A stretch of DNA of 7,729 nucleotides, from positions 1-7,729 of the forward strand of contig CATEMS010000099.1 in assembly GCA_949507465.1 (NCBI GenBank). Reading direction: 5' to 3'. Below, piece after piece: positions 1 to 6,320 of this stretch. Below the pieces are notes generated by a model, which did not search any database, was not told the origin of the DNA, and saw only the letters and a list, made by a program, of their open reading frames with translations. This stretch comes from Flavobacteriaceae bacterium (GTDB lineage: Bacteria > Bacteroidota > Bacteroidia > Flavobacteriales > Flavobacteriaceae). How positions within the stretch are numbered: the first letter of the stretch is position 1; each line of letters starts with the position of its first letter. The translations under genes were made by a program, and so were the position numbers.

Positions 1-291
1 AAATACAAGCGTACCAAGCATCGATTAACAAATGAAGATTTTTTAAATAAATACAAAGAAATTTTAAAACCAAAAGGGGTTATGCACCTTAAAACAGATA
101 GCGAGTACATGCATGGCTATACCCTTGGGCTCCTACAGGGTTTAAAACTTCCAATACATTTTGCGCACCATGATGTATATGGTATCGGAGAGCATGCCCC
201 CGATCAGGTTGTAGGAATTCAAACATTTTATGAACGTCAATACCTTCAAGAAGGTAAAAAAATCACCTACATACGTTTTGGATTTTCTTGA
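1..291 (+). CDS. trmB: tRNA (guanine-N7-)-methyltransferase TrmB, C-terminal part (5' end outside window)
   Basis: The frame is open from base 1 to the TGA at 289-291 and gives the last 96 residues of a protein whose start lies outside the window; the first in-frame ATG (82) is internal because recognisable TrmB sequence lies before it. The family uses S-adenosylmethionine to methylate N7 of G46 in the tRNA variable loop, in the cytoplasm. Visible family features, numbered from the window edge, are the basic KYKRTKHRL stretch (1-9), which follows the family's PDP motif, the KTDSE motif (31-35) that contributes to the substrate-binding pocket, and the conserved tail with IQTFYERQYL and GKKITYIRF. 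Normal Bacteroidota TrmB is about 220 residues, so a little under half is present. The lysE-like gene follows after about 30 bp in the same frame, with no terminator seen. Identification is firm; start and full length cannot be judged here. Confidence 0.93.
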   Translation, partial: KYKRTKHRLTNEDFLNKYKEILKPKGVMHLKTDSEYMHGYTLGLLQGLKLPIHFAHHDVYGIGEHAPDQVVGIQTFYERQYLQEGKKITYIRFGFS

Positions 292-321
292 CAAAAAATA
301 CTGTATCTTCACCTAGCGCAA

Positions 322-957
322 ATGGGCATACTTTTCAACTTTATTATTGCTTTTTCAGCAGCTTTTATCGGTGTAATTCCTCCGGGGCTCATCAATATGT
401 CTGCTGCAAAAATAAGTATGAAAGAAGGGAGAAGAAATGCAACGCTCTTCTCTTTAGGGGTCTGTGTTACAATCATGTTTCAAACCTATATTGCGTTATT
501 GTTTGCTAGATTTCTAGAAAAAAACCCAAGCATTATTGCCTCTTTAGAGCAAGTAGCACTTGGTATTTTCATTTGTATCACCATTTACTTTCTTTTTATT
601 GCAAAAGATACCCGCAGGGCGATTCCTGATAATTTGGTTAGAAAATCAAAAAAGAAACGTTTTTTTGGTGGGATGTTTATTGCTTTTCTCAATGTGTTGC
701 CATTACCCTATTGGGTGTATGTTAGCGTTACTTTTTCTGCCTTTGGGTGGTTTTCTTTTGAAACCCCAGCATTGCAAACAGCCGTTCTAGCCTCTGGTAT
801 AGGTACGTTTGTTATCCTGAGATTATACGTTCATCTTTTCAAACAAAAAGACTCCTCTAAAGTTGCGCCTTTAAAAGTAAATATGAATTTCATTATTGGG
901 GCGGTCACCGCATTAATTTCTTTAATAACGGCCATTAAAATCTTTAAAGATCTTTAG
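322..957 (+). CDS. LysE/RhtB-family amino-acid exporter (membrane protein)
   Basis: This 211-residue protein is almost entirely hydrophobic helices, with about six membrane segments at roughly residues 3-25, 40-62, 72-93, 113-137, 148-168 and 187-208. The basic loop KSKKKR (about 107-112) should face the cytoplasm. The N-terminal helix carries the IPPG motif (about 18-21), matching the conserved proline-glycine of the LysE/RhtB superfamily, whose members export amino acids or similar small solutes using the proton gradient. The substrate cannot be read from the sequence. Length fits the family's usual 190-220. The preceding in-frame stop is trmB's own TGA, so the coding region cannot extend upstream; ATG 322 is the only ATG available and has no clear Shine-Dalgarno sequence, as is common in Bacteroidota. 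The stop lies two bases before the next gene's ATG, so the two are probably co-transcribed and translationally coupled. Confidence 0.82.
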   Translation: MGILFNFIIAFSAAFIGVIPPGLINMSAAKISMKEGRRNATLFSLGVCVTIMFQTYIALLFARFLEKNPSIIASLEQVALGIFICITIYFLFIAKDTRRAIPDNLVRKSKKKRFFGGMFIAFLNVLPLPYWVYVSVTFSAFGWFSFETPALQTAVLASGIGTFVILRLYVHLFKQKDSSKVAPLKVNMNFIIGAVTALISLITAIKIFKDL

Positions 958-959
958 CA

Positions 960-1295
960 ATGGAGGAACTTTCTTTTTTTCAAAGAGTCTATAGGGTTGT
1001 AGGCCAAATACCTCATGGAAGAGTTACTAGCTATGGGGCAATTGCAAGTTACCTGGGTAGCAAGGGCAGTGCCAGAATGGTAGGGTGGGCTATGAATGCA
1101 AGTAAAAAGCATGAAGTTCCAGCCCATCGAGTGATAAATAAAAAAGGGCTTCTTACGGGGAAACATCATTTTCAAGGCACAAGTTTGATGCAACAACTCT
1201 TGGAATCTGAGGGTATTGTAGTTGTAGATTTTCAGGTACAGAACTTAGAAGCTCATTTTTGGGATCCTTTGCTAGAACTACCTCCAGAGAACTAA
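960..1295 (+). CDS. Alkyltransferase-like (ATL) protein, MGMT family without acceptor cysteine
   Basis: The 111-residue protein matches the DNA-binding domain of O6-alkylguanine-DNA alkyltransferases: QIPHGRVTSYG (16-26) with the Tyr used for nucleotide flipping, Arg39 in the SARMVG stretch as the arginine finger, and the active-site motif written PAHRV (54-58) where true alkyltransferases have PCHRV. The cysteine that accepts the alkyl group is therefore Ala55, and the N-terminal domain of Ada/Ogt-type enzymes is absent. This is the ATL pattern; known ATLs (often with Trp at this place) bind O6-alkylguanine tightly without repairing it and hand the lesion to nucleotide excision repair. There is no cysteine anywhere in the protein, so direct transfer chemistry is excluded. 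It starts two bases after the exporter stop. The physiological role in this organism is inferred from family knowledge only. Confidence 0.88.
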   Translation: MEELSFFQRVYRVVGQIPHGRVTSYGAIASYLGSKGSARMVGWAMNASKKHEVPAHRVINKKGLLTGKHHFQGTSLMQQLLESEGIVVVDFQVQNLEAHFWDPLLELPPEN

Positions 1296-1379
1296 TCTTA
1301 ATTTTTTTGGCTTAAAAAGGTCAGCTACTTTCATTAAAATCATTTCAATAGGGAACTATATTTTCTTAAGTTTTACGCC

Positions 1380-1387
1380 TATCTTTG
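1380..1387 (+). promoter_or_regulatory. Candidate -7 promoter element for the mrp operon
   Basis: TATCTTTG is an exact match to the Bacteroidota sigma-ABfr -7 consensus TAnnTTTG and stands 35 bp before the mrp start in a 127-bp AT-rich spacer. No TTG -33 element is found 17-23 bp upstream (only T-rich sequence near 1361), so the promoter is only half supported. Transcription would begin near 1393, leaving a leader of about 30 nt. Confidence 0.5.
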
Positions 1388-1422
1388 TACTTTAGAATCT
1401 ATCTAAATACTCAGCAAGACCA

Positions 1423-2562
1423 ATGAAGAAATTCAATAAAAATGATATACTCTCAGCCCTTGAAACTATTACAATAGCTGGAGAGGGAGAGAATATGGTA
1501 GCCAGTGGTGCTGTTACCAATGTTATGACATTTGCCGATGAGGTTGTTGTAGATATAACAATGGCCACCCCTGCAATGCACATAAAAAAACGTGCGGAGG
1601 CAGATATCATAAAAACCATACAAGAAAAGGTGTCTGTGAAGGCAAAAGTACAGGTAAATATTACGGTGAAGGCGCCTGCCAAACCATCCAATCCAAACCT
1701 TATCAAGGGAAAACCCATCCCAGGCATTAAAAACATAATAGCTGTTGCCTCTGGTAAAGGAGGTGTTGGTAAATCTACAGTAACGGCAAATCTTGCTATT
1801 ACACTCTCAAAAATGGGATTTAAAGTAGGGGTGTTGGACGCAGATATTTACGGGCCTTCCATACCAATCATGTTTGATGTAGCTAATGAAAGACCCCTCT
1901 CTGTAAACGTGGAGGGAAAAAGTAAAATGAAACCTGTGGAGAATTATGGAGTAAAGGTTTTGTCTATAGGGTTTTTCACCAAACCAGATCAGGCAGTTAT
2001 ATGGCGAGGTCCAATGGCATCTAAGGCCTTAAACCAACTAATTTTTGATGCAGCTTGGGGCGAGCTTGATTTTATGCTTTTAGACCTGCCTCCAGGTACT
2101 GGAGATATTCATTTAAGCATCATGCAGTCTTTGCCTATCACAGGTGCCGTTGTGGTAAGTACACCACAAGCAGTGGCCTTGGCAGACGCCAAAAAAGGAG
2201 TTGCTATGTTTCAACAACAGAGCATAGATGTACCCGTTTTGGGAATCATAGAGAATATGGCCTATTTTATTCCCGCAGAGTTGCCTGACAATAAGTATTT
2301 CATATTTGGAAAACAGGGAGCCAAACATTTGGCAGATGATTCAAAAATTCCTTTTCTTGGCGAGTTACCTTTGATACAAAGTATCAGAGAGGCTGGAGAT
2401 GTAGGTCACCCTGCAGCGCTTCAAGAGGGTACTGCAATTGAGGAAATTTTCATTGAAATTACAAAAAACGTGGTAAGTGAAACTGTAAAAAGAAATAAAA
2501 CATTACCTGCCACTCAGGCAATTCAAATAACCACAATGGCAGGATGTAGCGAAGTAAAATAA
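1423..2562 (+). CDS. Mrp/NBP35-family iron-sulfur carrier P-loop ATPase (ApbC-like)
   Basis: Cytoplasmic 379-residue ATPase of the Mrp/ApbC/NBP35 group, which binds and transfers Fe-S clusters to apoproteins. An N-terminal MIP18/DUF59-type domain spans about 5-85. The deviant Walker A GKGGVGKST (111-119) carries the signature lysine of the MinD/Mrp class. LDADIYGPSIP (from 138) is the switch I-like region and LLDLPPGTGD (about 219-228) the Walker B/switch II region typical of Mrp. After ENMA (277-280) most Mrp proteins carry a CxxC pair that bridges the cluster at the dimer interface; here the segment reads YFIPAELPDNKYFIFGK with no cysteine. The only cysteine in the whole protein is Cys375 in the C-terminal AGCSEVK. 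I recall the same replacement as usual in flavobacterial homologues, but have not checked it. ATG 1423 follows the candidate promoter and has no Shine-Dalgarno sequence. nifU-type gene begins 4 bp after the stop. Confidence 0.92.
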   Translation: MKKFNKNDILSALETITIAGEGENMVASGAVTNVMTFADEVVVDITMATPAMHIKKRAEADIIKTIQEKVSVKAKVQVNITVKAPAKPSNPNLIKGKPIPGIKNIIAVASGKGGVGKSTVTANLAITLSKMGFKVGVLDADIYGPSIPIMFDVANERPLSVNVEGKSKMKPVENYGVKVLSIGFFTKPDQAVIWRGPMASKALNQLIFDAAWGELDFMLLDLPPGTGDIHLSIMQSLPITGAVVVSTPQAVALADAKKGVAMFQQQSIDVPVLGIIENMAYFIPAELPDNKYFIFGKQGAKHLADDSKIPFLGELPLIQSIREAGDVGHPAALQEGTAIEEIFIEITKNVVSETVKRNKTLPATQAIQITTMAGCSEVK

Positions 2563-2566
2563 GCGT

Positions 2567-2809
2567 ATGGAACAGCAACAATTAGTAGAGAAAGTAGAGA
2601 TTGCACTAGATGAGATTCGTCCATTTCTCCAAAGCGATGGAGGTGACATAAAACTTTTAGCCATAGAAGACGGTACCACTGTTAAAGTGCAATTACAAGG
2701 AGCCTGCGTGGGTTGTAGCGTCAACCAAATGACCTTAAAAAGTGGGGTTGAAATGACAATTAAAAAACATGCTCCACAAATTCTGGAGGTAATTAATGTA
2801 GCGCCCTAG
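2567..2809 (+). CDS. NifU C-terminal-domain (Nfu-type) Fe-S scaffold/carrier protein
   Basis: An 80-residue stand-alone Nfu domain. Family hallmarks are RPFLQSDGGDIKLL (18-31) and the cluster-binding GACVGCSVNQMTLKSGVE, with Cys47 and Cys50 as the CxxC pair. Two subunits are known to bridge one [4Fe-4S] or [2Fe-2S] cluster through these cysteines and pass it on to client enzymes. Neither the N-terminal IscU-like domain of nitrogen-fixation NifU nor the degenerate A-type domain of NfuA is present, so it should be called an Nfu domain protein rather than nifU or nfuA. It lies 4 bp downstream of the Mrp ATPase, which lacks its own CxxC, making a functional partnership likely. No Shine-Dalgarno sequence precedes ATG 2567, so translation may be coupled to mrp. 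Confidence 0.92.
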   Translation: MEQQQLVEKVEIALDEIRPFLQSDGGDIKLLAIEDGTTVKVQLQGACVGCSVNQMTLKSGVEMTIKKHAPQILEVINVAP

Positions 2810-2877
2810 GAGTCCTTTTTTATCTTTTTAGATAGGTATATAAGTTAGTAGTAGTAGTTAAATAGTGATTGAATTAC

Positions 2878-3930
2878 ATGATTAAGACAGACATATTAAT
2901 TATAGGTGCAGGACCTACAGGACTTTTTACTGTTTTTGAGGCTGGATTATTGAAATTAAAATGCCACCTTATTGATGCTCTTGCTCAGCCAGGGGGTCAA
3001 TGCAGTGAAATATACCCCAAAAAACCCATTTATGATATCCCAGCCTTTCCAGAAATACTAGCAGGTGATTTGGTTGATAACCTTATGAAGCAAATTGAGC
3101 CTTTTCAGCCAGGTTTTACTCTTGGAGAGCGAGCTCAAAGCATACAAACTCAGGATGATGGTAGCTTTATAGTCACAACCAACAAAGGCACAAAGCATCA
3201 TGCCCCTATTGTTGCTATAGCAGGAGGATTGGGGAGCTTTGAACCAAGAAAACCACCCATTCCAAATATTGCAAACTTTGAAGACAAAGGGGTTGAGTAT
3301 ATGATCAGAGAACCAGAATTATACAGAGGCAAAGACGTTGTCATTGCCGGAGGTGGAGACTCTGCTTTGGACTGGAGTATCTTTTTAACAGATGTTGCCG
3401 CAAGTGTTACTCTGGTGCATAGGCGTAATGAGTTTCGTGGCGCGCTAGACTCTGTAGAGAAAGTACAAGAATTAAAAAACCAAGGTAGAATACAACTTAT
3501 CACACCTGCAGAGGTAGTTGGCTTGGTTGGAGAAAATACACTTACAGGTGTTTCAATTAAACAGGCAGATGTTACTTCTGATAAACCCTGTGACTACCTC
3601 ATTCCTCTCTTTGGTCTTGCACCCAAGTTGGGCCCTATAGCAGATTGGGGTTTAGAGATTGAGAAAAATGCAATAAAAGTTGACAATACCCTAGACTACC
3701 AAACAAACATTCCGGGTATTTATGCCATTGGTGATGTAAATACCTATCCAGGGAAGTTGAAACTTATTTTGTGTGGTTTTCACGAGGCTACTTTGATGTG
3801 TCAAAGCGCATACAAGCGTATTTTTCCAGATAAAAGGCATGTAATGAAATATACTACTGTTGGAGGTGTAGAGGGCTTTGATGGTAGCAAGAAACAGGCG
3901 CCAAAAGCTGTCGTAAAAGCAATTAACTAA
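2878..3930 (+). CDS. Thioredoxin-reductase-like ferredoxin-NADP+ reductase (FNR2/YumC type)
   Basis: A 350-residue flavoprotein that should move electrons between NADPH and ferredoxin in the cytoplasm. FAD-binding GAGPTG is at 10-15, PGGQCSEIYPKKPIYDIP at about 38-55, the NAD(P) dinucleotide motif GGGDSA at 158-163 with HRR (181-183) placed to hold the NADPH 2'-phosphate, and the second FAD motif YAIGDV at 282-287. The CxxC redox pair that true thioredoxin reductases carry just before GGGDSA is absent, and the C-terminal tail (MKYTTVGG and following) is the extension that covers the flavin in FNR2 enzymes such as Bacillus YumC. Length fits that group. ATG 2878 is preferred over the in-frame TTG at 2869, because MIKTDILIIGAG matches the family start. 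A 2Fe-2S ferredoxin gene follows after 5 bp, its probable partner. The 68-bp gap after the Nfu gene holds no strong terminator. Confidence 0.92.
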   Translation: MIKTDILIIGAGPTGLFTVFEAGLLKLKCHLIDALAQPGGQCSEIYPKKPIYDIPAFPEILAGDLVDNLMKQIEPFQPGFTLGERAQSIQTQDDGSFIVTTNKGTKHHAPIVAIAGGLGSFEPRKPPIPNIANFEDKGVEYMIREPELYRGKDVVIAGGGDSALDWSIFLTDVAASVTLVHRRNEFRGALDSVEKVQELKNQGRIQLITPAEVVGLVGENTLTGVSIKQADVTSDKPCDYLIPLFGLAPKLGPIADWGLEIEKNAIKVDNTLDYQTNIPGIYAIGDVNTYPGKLKLILCGFHEATLMCQSAYKRIFPDKRHVMKYTTVGGVEGFDGSKKQAPKAVVKAIN

Positions 3931-3935
3931 GTGGA

Positions 3936-4277
3936 ATGATGGAAAACAAAGACATTCTTATCCATATTACCGACAGAGATGGTGTTTCTCATCAAGTAAA
4001 AGCTCCTACAGATATGAACCTAAATCTTATGGAGGTTATACGGCTTTATGAACTTGCTCCAGAGGGTACACTTGGAGTTTGTGGAGGGATGGCTATGTGC
4101 GCCTCATGCCAATGCTATATTGATTCAAACCACCACTTACAAGATATGAATGATGATGAGAGCGCGATGCTTGGTGAAGCTTTTCATGTTTTAGATACCA
4201 GCAGGCTAAGTTGTCAAATCCCTATAGACCCCTCTGTGGATGGTCTTCAAATAACTATGGCGCCCCAGGAACATTAG
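3936..4277 (+). CDS. Adrenodoxin-type [2Fe-2S] ferredoxin
   Basis: A 113-residue soluble electron carrier. The ligands are Cys49, Cys55, Cys58 and Cys93, spacing C-x5-C-x2-C-x34-C, which is the adrenodoxin/ISC-Fdx pattern rather than the plant-type C-x4-C-x2-C. The loop reads GVCGGMAMCASCQCYI, with an extra Cys60 that is not one of the four expected ligands. An acidic stretch with MNDDESAML (71-79) corresponds to the helix that docks onto the reductase in adrenodoxins. The start may be ATG 3936 or the adjacent ATG 3939; a weak GTGGA lies just upstream. The reductase gene ends 5 bp before, so the two form a NADPH-to-ferredoxin chain, and the Mrp and Nfu genes upstream suggest that Fe-S assembly is a user. 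Other users such as P450 or desaturase enzymes cannot be excluded. A hairpin terminator follows 25 bp after the stop. Confidence 0.92.
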   Translation: MMENKDILIHITDRDGVSHQVKAPTDMNLNLMEVIRLYELAPEGTLGVCGGMAMCASCQCYIDSNHHLQDMNDDESAMLGEAFHVLDTSRLSCQIPIDPSVDGLQITMAPQEH

Positions 4278-4302
4278 AGGTCTTTAGAAAATAGTTCTAT
4301 AG

Positions 4303-4332
4303 AAAAAGCCACTATCTTACAAGTGGCTTTTT
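4303..4332. terminator. Bidirectional intrinsic terminator between convergent genes
   Basis: AAAAAGCCACT (4303-4313) and AGTGGCTTTTT (4322-4332) form a perfect 11-bp stem around an 8-base loop. The GC core GCCACT/AGTGGC is flanked by five A and five T, so either strand presents a hairpin followed by a U run. It stands 25 bp after the ferredoxin stop (+) and 24 bp after the acyl-CoA dehydrogenase stop (-), midway between the two convergent genes. Confidence 0.9.
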
Positions 4333-4356
4333 AGGTCATACACAGGAGCGTTGATG

Positions 4357-5535
4357 TTATTTAAAGGCATTAAGCCCTGTAATATCTAATCCTGTGATTA
4401 GAAGATGAATGTCATGGGTGCCCTCATAGGTGACCACACTTTCAAGATTCATCATGTGTCTCATTATTGGATATTCTCCGGTGATACCCATTCCTCCAAG
4501 CATTTGTCTTGCATCTCTCGCAATTTTTAGTGCCATATCTACATTGTTACGTTTGGCCATAGAAATTTGTGCAGAGGTAGCTTTGTCTTCATTTTTGAGT
4601 TGCCCAAGACGCAAGCAAAGTAATTGCGCTTTGGTAATTTCTGTAATCATTTCTGCTAATTTTTTTTGCTGAAGTTGAAATCCTCCTATTGGTCTTCCAA
4701 ACTGTACGCGCTCTTTTGAGTATCTCAAGGCTGTATCATAGCAATCCATGGCAGCTCCAATGACACCCCATGCGATTCCATAACGTGCAGAATCTAAACA
4801 TCCTAGTGGTGCTCCTAATCCAGATTTGTTTGGCAGTAAGTTTTCTTTAGGAACTTTAACGTCCTGAAATATCAATTCTCCAGTAGCACTGGCTCTTAGC
4901 GACCACTTATTATGAGTCTCAGGTGTTGAGAATCCTTCCATATCTCTCTCAACAATGAGCCCATGTATACGTCCTTGTTCATTCTTTGCCCATACCACGG
5001 CAACATCACAAAAAGGAGAGTTTGAAATCCAGAGTTTCGCTCCGTTTAAAAGATAATGATCTCCCATATCTTTATAATTGGTAATCATGCCACCTGGGTT
5101 ACTTCCATGGTCTGGCTCTGTTAAACCAAAAGAACCCATCCATTCTCCAGAGGCTAATTTTGGTAAATATTTAGCACGCTGCTGCTCATTTCCATATTTC
5201 CATATAGGGTACATTACAAGAGATGATTGAACAGATGCAGTAGAGCGCACACCACTATCACCACGCTCAATTTCTTGCATAATTAAGCCATATGAAATTT
5301 GATCTAGCCCTGCTCCTCCATAAGTTTCTGGAATGTAGGGTCCAAAAGCACCAATTCCAGCCAATCCAGGAATGATAGATTCCGGAAAAACAGCATCTTG
5401 TGCTGCCTGCTCTATAATGGGTGACACATCTCGCTTTACCCATGCTCGTGCAGCATCACGAATTAGTTTGTGCTCCTGTGTAAGTAAATCATCAATGTTG
5501 TAATAATCTGGAGCTTCAAATAAATCAGGTTTCAT
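4357..5535 (-). CDS. Acyl-CoA dehydrogenase family protein, glutaryl-CoA dehydrogenase type
   Basis: A 392-residue FAD enzyme, close to the length of mature glutaryl-CoA dehydrogenase, which oxidises and decarboxylates glutaryl-CoA to crotonyl-CoA in lysine and tryptophan breakdown and gives electrons to electron-transfer flavoprotein. The order is N-terminal helical domain, middle beta domain with GLTEPDHGSNPGGM (137-150) and WISNSP (169-174), then C-terminal helical domain with RVQFGRPIGGFQ (276-287) and GGMGITGEYP (347-356). Glu371 in TYEGTHDIH is at the position of the catalytic base of glutaryl-CoA dehydrogenases, and Arg97 in GVRSTASVQSSLVM matches the residue that binds the substrate's terminal carboxylate. 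Substrate is inferred from these residues, not proven. No ETF or lysine-catabolism gene is nearby. It follows trmN after 50 bp; a TATATTTA (5558-5565, - strand) resembles a -7 element but lacks a TTG partner, so an own promoter is only a possibility. Confidence 0.88.
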   Translation of the reverse strand: MKPDLFEAPDYYNIDDLLTQEHKLIRDAARAWVKRDVSPIIEQAAQDAVFPESIIPGLAGIGAFGPYIPETYGGAGLDQISYGLIMQEIERGDSGVRSTASVQSSLVMYPIWKYGNEQQRAKYLPKLASGEWMGSFGLTEPDHGSNPGGMITNYKDMGDHYLLNGAKLWISNSPFCDVAVVWAKNEQGRIHGLIVERDMEGFSTPETHNKWSLRASATGELIFQDVKVPKENLLPNKSGLGAPLGCLDSARYGIAWGVIGAAMDCYDTALRYSKERVQFGRPIGGFQLQQKKLAEMITEITKAQLLCLRLGQLKNEDKATSAQISMAKRNNVDMALKIARDARQMLGGMGITGEYPIMRHMMNLESVVTYEGTHDIHLLITGLDITGLNAFK

Positions 5536-5585
5536 AATCTGGTTTTTAATTGTTTTGTAAATATAAATACCGCTTTTTTAGTTTC

Positions 5586-6320
5586 CTACATTTTAACATA
5601 AAAATCACGAACTAAATTTTTATACTCTTGTGTGTAATTGTGTCTTGAAATTTCTATAGTGAGCTCTTGGCTGATGGTCTTACTTTGGTGAGGTGAAAAC
5701 TCCAACAAACAGCGTTTAACCTTTGAGGTTTTTGTACCCCTAACCTTACATATTCTTGAATTAAACAACTTGCTCTGTCTTGCAATTTCTATAAAAGAGG
5801 CGGTATCTTGATAGGGTACAATGGTTGCAAAAACACCATTTTCACTCAGTAGATGAGCGGCGCAAACCACAAGGTGCTCAAAGGGTAAGGTATCTGTAAA
5901 TCTTGCAGTAGCTCTTTCTTGACTTGTCTTTTCTGTTTGGGAACCACTATTTTTAGGAGCTTTAAAAAAAGGGGGATTGCTTACAATTAAATCATATTTT
6001 AAATCCATTTCACTAGCAAATTCTTGCACAGAGCCATGGTAACAAAACAAACGATTTCCCCAAGAAGAATGCTCAAAATTGTGGGTACATTGTTCATGAG
6101 CTAGGCCGTCAATTTCTAGTGCGTCAATTGTACTTGCTGAGGATCTCTGCGCTAATTGTAGGGCTATAATTCCTGTTCCAGCGCCAATATCTAGTATGGT
6201 TTTTGGTTCATGATTCAAGCTGCACCAGGCGCCAAGCAATACACCGTCTGTGCCAATTTTCATGGCGCATTGATCTTGATGTACCTTAAATTGTTTGAAC
6301 TGGAAGGGTAGTTGAGACAT
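5586..6320 (-). CDS. trmN: Predicted tRNA1(Val) (adenine(37)-N6)-methyltransferase, TrmN/YfiC family
   Basis: A 244-residue class I SAM-dependent methyltransferase. SAM motif I reads ILDIGAGTG (42-50), an acidic residue follows strand two in DALEIDG (56-62), and the catalytic motif IV is NPPF (115-118), which marks methylation of an exocyclic amine such as adenine N6. The N-terminal FKQFKVHQDQCAMKIGTDGVLLGAW is the characteristic TrmN/YfiC opening. E. coli TrmN makes m6A37 in tRNA1-Val; length and motifs here agree with it. Its ATG shares one base with the stop of rimM (TAATG on the - strand), so translation is probably coupled and the gene belongs to the rpsP-rimM operon. Which tRNA is modified cannot be read from sequence; a different N6-adenine RNA target is possible. 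Confidence 0.88.
   Translation of the reverse strand: MSQLPFQFKQFKVHQDQCAMKIGTDGVLLGAWCSLNHEPKTILDIGAGTGIIALQLAQRSSASTIDALEIDGLAHEQCTHNFEHSSWGNRLFCYHGSVQEFASEMDLKYDLIVSNPPFFKAPKNSGSQTEKTSQERATARFTDTLPFEHLVVCAAHLLSENGVFATIVPYQDTASFIEIARQSKLFNSRICKVRGTKTSKVKRCLLEFSPHQSKTISQELTIEISRHNYTQEYKNLVRDFYVKM

Noticed and set aside
288..310. TTGACA (288-293) before the LysE-like gene, resembling a sigma-70 -35 hexamer
   Set aside because: No -10-like element at proper spacing, it overlaps the trmB stop, and Bacteroidota promoters follow a different consensus; TATCTTCA at 304-311 is too close and has two mismatches.
954..1196. 80-codon - strand reading frame opposite the ATL gene
   Set aside because: Antisense shadow of a gene with clear MGMT-family motifs; no start signal or domain.
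1392..1736. 114-codon - strand reading frame opposite the start of the Mrp gene
   Set aside because: Hydrophobic, Thr/Ser/Ala-rich antisense of the MIP18-like domain; no independent support and it would cross the mrp promoter region.
2814..2833. T-rich stretch with ATCT/AGAT after the Nfu gene as a possible terminator
   Set aside because: The stem is only 4 bp of AT-rich sequence, too weak for an intrinsic terminator; the cassette is treated as continuous.
3198..3503. 101-codon - strand reading frame inside the ferredoxin-NADP+ reductase gene
   Set aside because: Lies wholly within a well-conserved flavoprotein gene on the other strand and shows no family features.
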